Positions 7,519-11,012 of a stretch of DNA of 11,012 nt are shown one piece after another. The position numbers and the translations under genes were made by a program. Positions within the stretch are counted from its first letter, which is position 1; each line of letters begins with the position of its first letter. Source of the stretch: Candidatus Faecalibacterium faecipullorum (GTDB lineage: Bacteria > Bacillota > Clostridia > Oscillospirales > Ruminococcaceae); the NCBI GenBank assembly GCA_019118985.1, contig DWXX01000012.1:1-11012 (forward strand). Direction: 5' to 3'. The notes beneath the pieces are model-generated. The model worked only from the letters and a program-made list of their open reading frames with translations, was not told the origin of the DNA and ran no database searches.

Positions 7519-7529
7519 AAAATCGTCAG

Positions 7530-7535
7530 CTCCTT
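7530..7535 (-). promoter_or_regulatory. Shine-Dalgarno site for the LplB-type permease
   Basis: AAGGAG on the - strand with 11 bases to the ATG at 7518. The spacing is longer than ideal, so initiation of the first operon gene may be less efficient than that of the next gene, which has AAGGAGG at 7-base spacing. Confidence 0.65.
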
Positions 7536-7583
7536 TTTCTTTACACAGAGGGGGGTGGTTTGCGGTGCGGCGCCAGCAATCTT

Positions 7584-7599
7584 TACAGTAATTATTGTA
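7584..7599. promoter_or_regulatory. Candidate operator: 16-bp near-palindrome downstream of the operon start site
   Basis: TACAGTAATTATTGTA matches its own reverse complement at 7 of 8 position pairs. It lies at about +14 to +29 relative to the predicted - strand start near 7612, a common position for repressor operators. It shares GTAATTATT with the palindrome at 7642-7655 read on the opposite strand. The binding protein is unknown. Confidence 0.45.
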
Positions 7600-7618
7600 T
7601 TCGACAGTGGTTTTTGTG

Positions 7619-7647
7619 TATATAGAAAAAATCCCGGATTGTGTAAA
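7619..7647 (-). promoter_or_regulatory. Sigma-A-type promoter of the transporter/hydrolase operon
   Basis: On the - strand, -35 TTTACA (7642-7647) is separated by exactly 17 bp from -10 TATATA (7619-7624). The predicted start is near the A at 7612, giving a 5' leader of about 94 nt before the ATG at 7518. It is the best promoter match in the window and sits in its only AT-rich stretch. The -35 lies inside the palindrome at 7642-7655, so occupancy of that site should affect transcription. Confidence 0.75.
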
Positions 7648-7655
7648 TAATTACA
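7642..7655. promoter_or_regulatory. Candidate operator: perfect 14-bp palindrome over the -35 element
   Basis: TGTAAATAATTACA reads as TGTAA, a 4-base spacer, then TTACA, a perfect inverted repeat with 5-bp arms. It covers the whole -35 of the - strand promoter (about -30 to -43). Its centre is 57 bp from the centre of the near-palindrome at 7584-7599. A dimeric regulator is expected; whether it represses or activates cannot be told from sequence. Confidence 0.5.
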
Positions 7656-7694
7656 GGTTTGTGAACACGGGCGGGTGATTTTGCCGCCGGCGCG

Positions 7695-7703
7695 TGGTAT
7701 ACT
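7695..7703 (+). promoter_or_regulatory. Extended -10 promoter of the GH28 gene
   Basis: TGG-TATACT on the + strand is a TGn extended -10 with a five-of-six match to TATAAT. No good -35 lies 16-18 bp upstream (GTGATT or TGATTT at 7675-7681 is the nearest), which is usual for extended -10 promoters or activator-dependent ones. The predicted start is near 7710, giving a leader of about 40 nt. The ATG-proximal Shine-Dalgarno GAAAGGA lies at 7734-7740. Confidence 0.65.
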
Positions 7704-7733
7704 GGCGCCACACCCGCCACACTGCAAGTAAAA

Positions 7734-7740
7734 GAAAGGA
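7734..7740 (+). promoter_or_regulatory. Shine-Dalgarno site deciding the GH28 start
   Basis: GAAAGGA ends 10 bases before ATG 7751. The same frame is open back to a GTG at 7694, but that codon lies inside the promoter and has no ribosome site, so ATG 7751 is the start. Confidence 0.75.
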
Positions 7741-7750
7741 TGCGAGAGCC

Positions 7751-9013
7751 ATGACCACACGAGCTTACGAGACCTTCCCCGATGGGACGCCCATCGACCC
7801 CTGGTTTTACAACACCGCCGTCCCCACCCTGGCCGAGCTGGGCCGCCCCTACCGGGTGACCGACTACGGCGCGCTGGACGACGGGCGGCTGCACACCGCC
7901 GAGCTGCAGGCCCTCATCGACCGCATCGCCGACGAGGGGGGCGGCGTGATGGTGGTGCCGGCCGGCGTCTACATGACCGGCGCCCTCTTCTTCAAGCAGG
8001 GGGTCAGCCTGTACCTCAGCGAGGGGGCCATGCTGCGGGGCAGCGACGACATCGCCGACTACCCGCTGCTGCCCACCCGCATCGAGGGGGAGAGCTGCCC
8101 CTACTTCGCCGCCCTGATCAACGCCGACGGGGTGGACGGCTTTACCATCTGCGGGCCGGGCGCCATCGACGGCAACGGGATGCGCGCCTGGCGGGCTTTC
8201 TGGCTGCGCCGCAGCTGGAACCCCGACTGCACCAACAAGGACGAGCAGCGCCCGCGGCTCGTTTACCTGTCCAACTGCTCCAACGTGCTGGTGGCGGGGG
8301 TGCGGCTGCAGAATTCCCACTTCTGGACCAACCACCTCTACCGCTGCGACCATGTGCGGTATCTGAACTGCCGGGTCTTTTCGCCCCGCAGCCCGGTCAA
8401 GGCCCCCAGCACCGACGCCATCGACCTGGACGTCTGCACCGACGTGCTGATCAAGGGCTGCCGCTTTGAGGTCAACGACGACTCGGTGGTGCTGAAGGGC
8501 GGCAAGGGCCCCTGGGCCGACACCCTGCCCGAAAACGGCATCACCGAGCGGGTGTTGATCGAGGACTGCAGCTACGGCTTCTGCCACGGCTGCCTGACCT
8601 TCGGGTCGGACGCCATCGGCGGGCGGAACGTCATTCTGCGGCGGGTGCAGGTGGATGAATCCCTCAACTTCTTGTGGTTCAAGATGCGCCCCGACACCCC
8701 GCAGCTCTATGAATATGTGCTGGTGGAGGACGCAAAGGGCAAGGTGGACCACTTCTTCAACGTCACCAACTGGACCCAGTTCTTCGACCCGCAGGGCCGC
8801 ACGGACATCCCCGTCTCGCAGGCGCGGTGCGTGACGCTGCGCCGGTGCGACTTTACCTGCGACACCTGCTTCGATATGCCCCCCGCCGAGGCGGAGTACA
8901 TCTTCGACGGGCTGACCCTGGAGGACGTCGCCGTCCGCGCCAGCGAGGGCCTTACCCTGCCCGACCGCATCGAGCACCTCGCCGAGCGGAACGTATCCGT
9001 CACCCGGCGCTGA
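7751..9013 (+). CDS. Glycoside hydrolase family 28 (polygalacturonase superfamily), cytoplasmic
   Basis: A 420-residue right-handed beta-helix enzyme expected to hydrolyse a galacturonic-acid linkage in imported pectic oligosaccharides. The N-terminal VTDYGALDDG (36-45), GGGVMVVPAGVYMTGALF (63-80) and CGPGAIDGNG (134-143) are typical of GH28. Catalytic motifs are present: S-T-D at 220-222 (D222; usually N-T-D), VNDDSVVLKGG with the Asp pair D243/D244, CHGCLTFGSD with H279, and FKMRPDTP (310-317) where most members have R-I-K. It has no signal peptide, which favours exo-action on short oligosaccharides inside the cell rather than depolymerising pectin outside. It is transcribed divergently from the transporter operon and convergently with the sensor kinase. 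The family is firm; exo-polygalacturonase versus rhamnogalacturonan galacturonohydrolase is not resolved. Confidence 0.9.
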   Translation: MTTRAYETFPDGTPIDPWFYNTAVPTLAELGRPYRVTDYGALDDGRLHTAELQALIDRIADEGGGVMVVPAGVYMTGALFFKQGVSLYLSEGAMLRGSDDIADYPLLPTRIEGESCPYFAALINADGVDGFTICGPGAIDGNGMRAWRAFWLRRSWNPDCTNKDEQRPRLVYLSNCSNVLVAGVRLQNSHFWTNHLYRCDHVRYLNCRVFSPRSPVKAPSTDAIDLDVCTDVLIKGCRFEVNDDSVVLKGGKGPWADTLPENGITERVLIEDCSYGFCHGCLTFGSDAIGGRNVILRRVQVDESLNFLWFKMRPDTPQLYEYVLVEDAKGKVDHFFNVTNWTQFFDPQGRTDIPVSQARCVTLRRCDFTCDTCFDMPPAEAEYIFDGLTLEDVAVRASEGLTLPDRIEHLAERNVSVTRR

Positions 9014-9023
9014 AACCGCCCGG

Positions 9024-9070
9024 GCGCAAAAAGGCCGCCGTCTGCTTGCAAGCAGGCGGCGGTTTTGCGC
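9024..9070. terminator. Bidirectional rho-independent terminator between the GH28 and sensor kinase genes
   Basis: The core stem pairs CCGCCGTCTGC at 9035-9045 with its partner at 9052-9062 around a TTGCAA loop region, with one G-T wobble. It is followed by TTTT at 9063-9066 on the + strand; the - strand has TTTTT after the stem (9028-9032). Outer GCGCAAAA (9024-9031) and TTTTGCGC (9063-9070) extend the repeat. It can end both convergent transcripts. Confidence 0.88.
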
Positions 9071-9081
9071 TTGTCTGTTTT

Positions 9082-10872
9082 TCAGGTCTGGCCGGGCTGG
9101 GCGTCGGCGTCCTCGCACTTCATCTGCTTGACCCGCACCTCGATGCGCAGGCCGCGCCCTTCGGCGCGGGGGCAGAGGGTCAGGCCGCAGGGCTCGCCGT
9201 AGAACAGCCGCAGCCGCTGGTAGAGGTTTTTCAGGCCGTAGCTCTCCTGCGCGGTGCGGATGGGGGCCTGCAGCTGCTGGTTCATCTGGGCCATCCGGTC
9301 GGGCGGGATGCCCAGGCCGTTGTCCTCCACCTCAAAGAGGATCAGCCCGCCGTCGGCCAGGCGGCCGCGGATGTGGATGAAGTTCTCGCCGGCGATGGCG
9401 CTGTCGTAGCCGTGCTCAAAGTAATTTTCGATCAGCGGCTGGAACACGTTGCGGATGATGCCGTACTGCAGCACCTCGGTGTCGATGTCGTACTGCACCT
9501 CCACCTCGTCGTCGTGGCGGGCCCGCCCCAGGGCGATGTACCGCTTGCTGGCGCTCAGCTCTTCCTGCAAGGGGATGAAGTTGCGGGAGCCGATCAGCCC
9601 CCGGAAGTTGGCGGCGGTCTGGGCGATCAGCTCGGCGGTCTCCTCGTCGCCGTTCTCGTAGCAGCGGGCGCGGAAGATCTCGAGGGTGTTGTAGAGGAAG
9701 TGGGGGTTGAACTTGGCCTGCAGCTCCTGCAGCTCGGCCTCGCGGCGGCGCAGCTCGTAGTCGTAGACCCGGGCGATCATCTGCTGCAGGTCGGCGGCCA
9801 TCTGGTTGATCGACCCGGCAATGACGGTCAGCTCGGGCTGGCGGAACTGCATGGGCAGCCGGTAGTCCAGCTCGTTGCTGCCCAGCCGGGCAAGGCCGCC
9901 GCGGATCACCTCGATCTCGCCCTGGATCCGCTTGACCATGAACTGATAGAACAGCACCGCCGCGATGACCCAGACGAACAGCATCGAAAAGAGGATCATC
10001 CGGGCGGAGGAGCTGGCCTTCCAGAACAGCTCGCCCCAGGCGACCGAGTAGCTGATGCGGGCCCCGTGGGGGCATATCTCGGAGGTGTGGACGTACCACT
10101 GCTGCCCGTCGCCGGTCTGCACCCCGCTGACCCCGGGGGCGGTCGTGCCGCTCCACAGCCGGGGGGCTGTGCCCGAGGTGAAGATGCTCTCGCCCTCGGC
10201 GGTGATGTCGAACTGCAGGCTGTCGAACTGGCTGGCGATCTGGCACAGCTGGACAAGGCCGTTGATGTTGTAGTTGGCCAGCACCGACCCCTCGAGGTTG
10301 CCGAAGCTGGGCACCCCGCCGGCGATGGCAAGGCCGGAATAGGAGCTCTCGCTGGTGGTCACCCGCTTGACGGGGTAGATCTCCATCCGGTCGGTCTTGA
10401 CGTTCAGTTCGGGCAGGTAGGCGAAGTCGGCCGGCAGCTCGATCAAAGCGCCGTCGGCGGTGAAGTAGAGGTAGTTGACCGCGCGCACCGGGGCGTAGAC
10501 CGCGATCCACTGCACCGCGCCGTCCCGGATGGCCATGTCGGCCAAAATCTGCCGCAGCGCCACCCGCTGCTCGGAGGGCAGGGGCTCATCGCTGGGGGTG
10601 TCAAAGTAGTGGTAGAAAAACAGCATGTCGTCCTGCTGCGAAAAGACCGAGACGTAGAGGGACCAGAAATCGTCCACCAGGTCCTCGTACTCGGTGGCGA
10701 CCCGCTGCAGCCGCAGGTCCAGCTCCTGCAAAAGGGCGCTGCGGCGCTGCTGGTAGGCGTAGCGGCAGGCCACCGCCCCGATGACGCAGGTCAGCGTCAG
10801 CAGGACGGCCATCATCCATTTCAGCCCGAACTGGGAGGCAAGGCTCCTGTGCAGGCGGTCGTGCAGTTTCAT
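9082..10872 (-). CDS. Sensor histidine kinase, YesM type
   Basis: A 596-residue membrane kinase that should autophosphorylate on an extracellular cue and signal to the AraC-type regulator encoded just upstream. Layout: TM1 about 18-38, an extracytoplasmic sensor domain about 40-288, TM2 about 292-312, a HAMP-like linker about 313-365 and a coiled stretch about 366-386. The His_kinase motif LQAKFNPHFLYNTLE puts the phospho-acceptor at H391, followed by the N-box QPLIENYFEHG (N483), the G-box VEDNGLGIP (D517) and YGLKNLYQRL (545-554). The start chosen is ATG 10872, because GGAGG precedes it and the regulator's stop is only 4 bp away; an in-frame ATG at 10962 would lie inside the regulator. YesM/YesN pairs control pectin or arabinan-type oligosaccharide uptake in Firmicutes. 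The inducer here is inferred. Confidence 0.92.
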   Translation of the reverse strand: MKLHDRLHRSLASQFGLKWMMAVLLTLTCVIGAVACRYAYQQRRSALLQELDLRLQRVATEYEDLVDDFWSLYVSVFSQQDDMLFFYHYFDTPSDEPLPSEQRVALRQILADMAIRDGAVQWIAVYAPVRAVNYLYFTADGALIELPADFAYLPELNVKTDRMEIYPVKRVTTSESSYSGLAIAGGVPSFGNLEGSVLANYNINGLVQLCQIASQFDSLQFDITAEGESIFTSGTAPRLWSGTTAPGVSGVQTGDGQQWYVHTSEICPHGARISYSVAWGELFWKASSSARMILFSMLFVWVIAAVLFYQFMVKRIQGEIEVIRGGLARLGSNELDYRLPMQFRQPELTVIAGSINQMAADLQQMIARVYDYELRRREAELQELQAKFNPHFLYNTLEIFRARCYENGDEETAELIAQTAANFRGLIGSRNFIPLQEELSASKRYIALGRARHDDEVEVQYDIDTEVLQYGIIRNVFQPLIENYFEHGYDSAIAGENFIHIRGRLADGGLILFEVEDNGLGIPPDRMAQMNQQLQAPIRTAQESYGLKNLYQRLRLFYGEPCGLTLCPRAEGRGLRIEVRVKQMKCEDADAQPGQT

Positions 10873-10876
10873 GGGC

Positions 10877-11012
10877 TCATTCCTCCCTCCCCAGGCGGTA
10901 GCGGGCGGGGGAGACGCCCTTGTTCTCGCGGAAGCAGCGGACAAAGTAGCTGGTGGAGGCAAAGCCCACCTGGCTGGCCACGTCCTTGATCTTGGCGGCG
11001 GGGTTCTTGAGC
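10877..11012 (-). CDS. AraC-family response regulator, YesN type (C-terminal end only)
   Basis: The last 44 residues are visible, ending in TGA at 10877-10879; the rest lies beyond the right edge. The sequence carries the second helix-turn-helix of an AraC DNA-binding domain: I-K-D-V-A-S-Q-V-G-F-A-S-T-S-Y-F, then V-R-C-F-R-E-N-K-G-V-S-P-A-R-Y-R. That is the standard YesN-like signature ending. The 4-bp gap to the sensor kinase gene and the shared strand make it the partner regulator. A receiver domain is expected off-window but cannot be seen, so a plain AraC regulator remains possible. The likely targets are the divergent promoters at 7612-7710. Confidence 0.88.
   Translation of the reverse strand, partial: LKNPAAKIKDVASQVGFASTSYFVRCFRENKGVSPARYRLGREE

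Larger units (their letters stand above)
7519..7750. other. Divergent regulatory intergenic region
   Basis: This 232-bp gap carries both divergent promoters, two AT-rich palindromes, and a pair of inverted TGGCGCC-containing 12-mers (7566-7577 and 7701-7712). It is markedly AT-richer in its middle (about 7580-7660) than any coding part of the window. No small ORF with a ribosome site is evident in it. Confidence 0.7.

Noticed and set aside
7681..7703. TTGCCG as the -35 for the GH28 promoter
   Set aside because: Only 11 bp separate it from TATACT, too short for sigma-A; the extended -10 explains the promoter better.
7694..7750. Upstream GTG start extending the GH28 by 19 codons
   Set aside because: The GTG overlaps the extended -10 promoter and lacks a ribosome site; ATG 7751 has GAAAGGA in front.
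7592..9118. 508-codon open frame on the - strand over the GH28 gene
   Set aside because: It spans a terminator and both divergent promoters, has a low-complexity product, and lies opposite a clear GH28 with conserved catalytic motifs.
10873..10962. N-terminal extension of the sensor kinase to ATG 10962
   Set aside because: It would lie inside the response-regulator coding sequence. ATG 10872 has a GGAGG site and begins with a normal membrane-kinase N-terminus.
8827..10989. 720-codon open frame on the + strand
   Set aside because: It runs across the GH28 terminator and is antisense to the sensor kinase. Composition is compositional shadow only.

Overview
The window is GC-rich bacterial DNA with dense, well-spaced Shine-Dalgarno sites (AAGGAGG type), Gram-positive-style lipoprotein and Lpl-family sugar transport genes, and a YesM/YesN-type two-component system. 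This points to a high-GC Firmicute, most likely a gut Clostridia of the Oscillospiraceae/Ruminococcaceae kind (inference; no rRNA or marker gene is present). It is a plant-polysaccharide utilisation locus, best read as import and breakdown of pectic (rhamnogalacturonan-like) oligosaccharides.

Left edge (1-800): the tail of an upstream gene and a complete MalG-type ABC permease on the + strand, closed by a bidirectional terminator. They belong to a separate sugar transporter whose remaining genes lie outside the window.

Centre (802-7518, - strand): one apparent five-gene operon, read right to left: LplB-type permease, LplC-type permease, LplA-type lipoprotein solute-binding protein, a cytoplasmic GH106-like glycoside hydrolase, and a YesL/DUF624-like membrane protein. 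A strong sigma-A-type promoter (TTTACA-17 bp-TATATA, - strand) sits at 7619-7647. A hairpin separates the binding-protein gene from the hydrolase gene. No ATPase gene is present, so the importer probably borrows a shared MsmX-type ATPase.

Divergent gene (7751-9013, + strand): a cytoplasmic GH28 (polygalacturonase-superfamily) enzyme, expressed from an extended -10 promoter in the same 232-bp intergenic region and closed by a second bidirectional terminator. Two AT-rich palindromes in that region flank the - strand promoter start and are candidate operators.

Right edge (9082-11012, - strand): a YesM-type sensor histidine kinase preceded by the C-terminal end of an AraC-type (YesN-like) response regulator that runs off the window.

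Working together (inference): the kinase/regulator pair senses an extracellular oligosaccharide and activates transport. The lipoprotein and two permeases import it. The GH28 and GH106-like enzymes, both lacking signal peptides, trim uronic acid and rhamnose-type residues inside the cell. The gene set parallels the Bacillus subtilis yes/yte rhamnogalacturonan genes. I found no CRISPR array, tRNA, rRNA, insertion sequence or phage element, and nothing that looks like a wholly new system. The less usual points are the divergent hydrolases and the operator pair.
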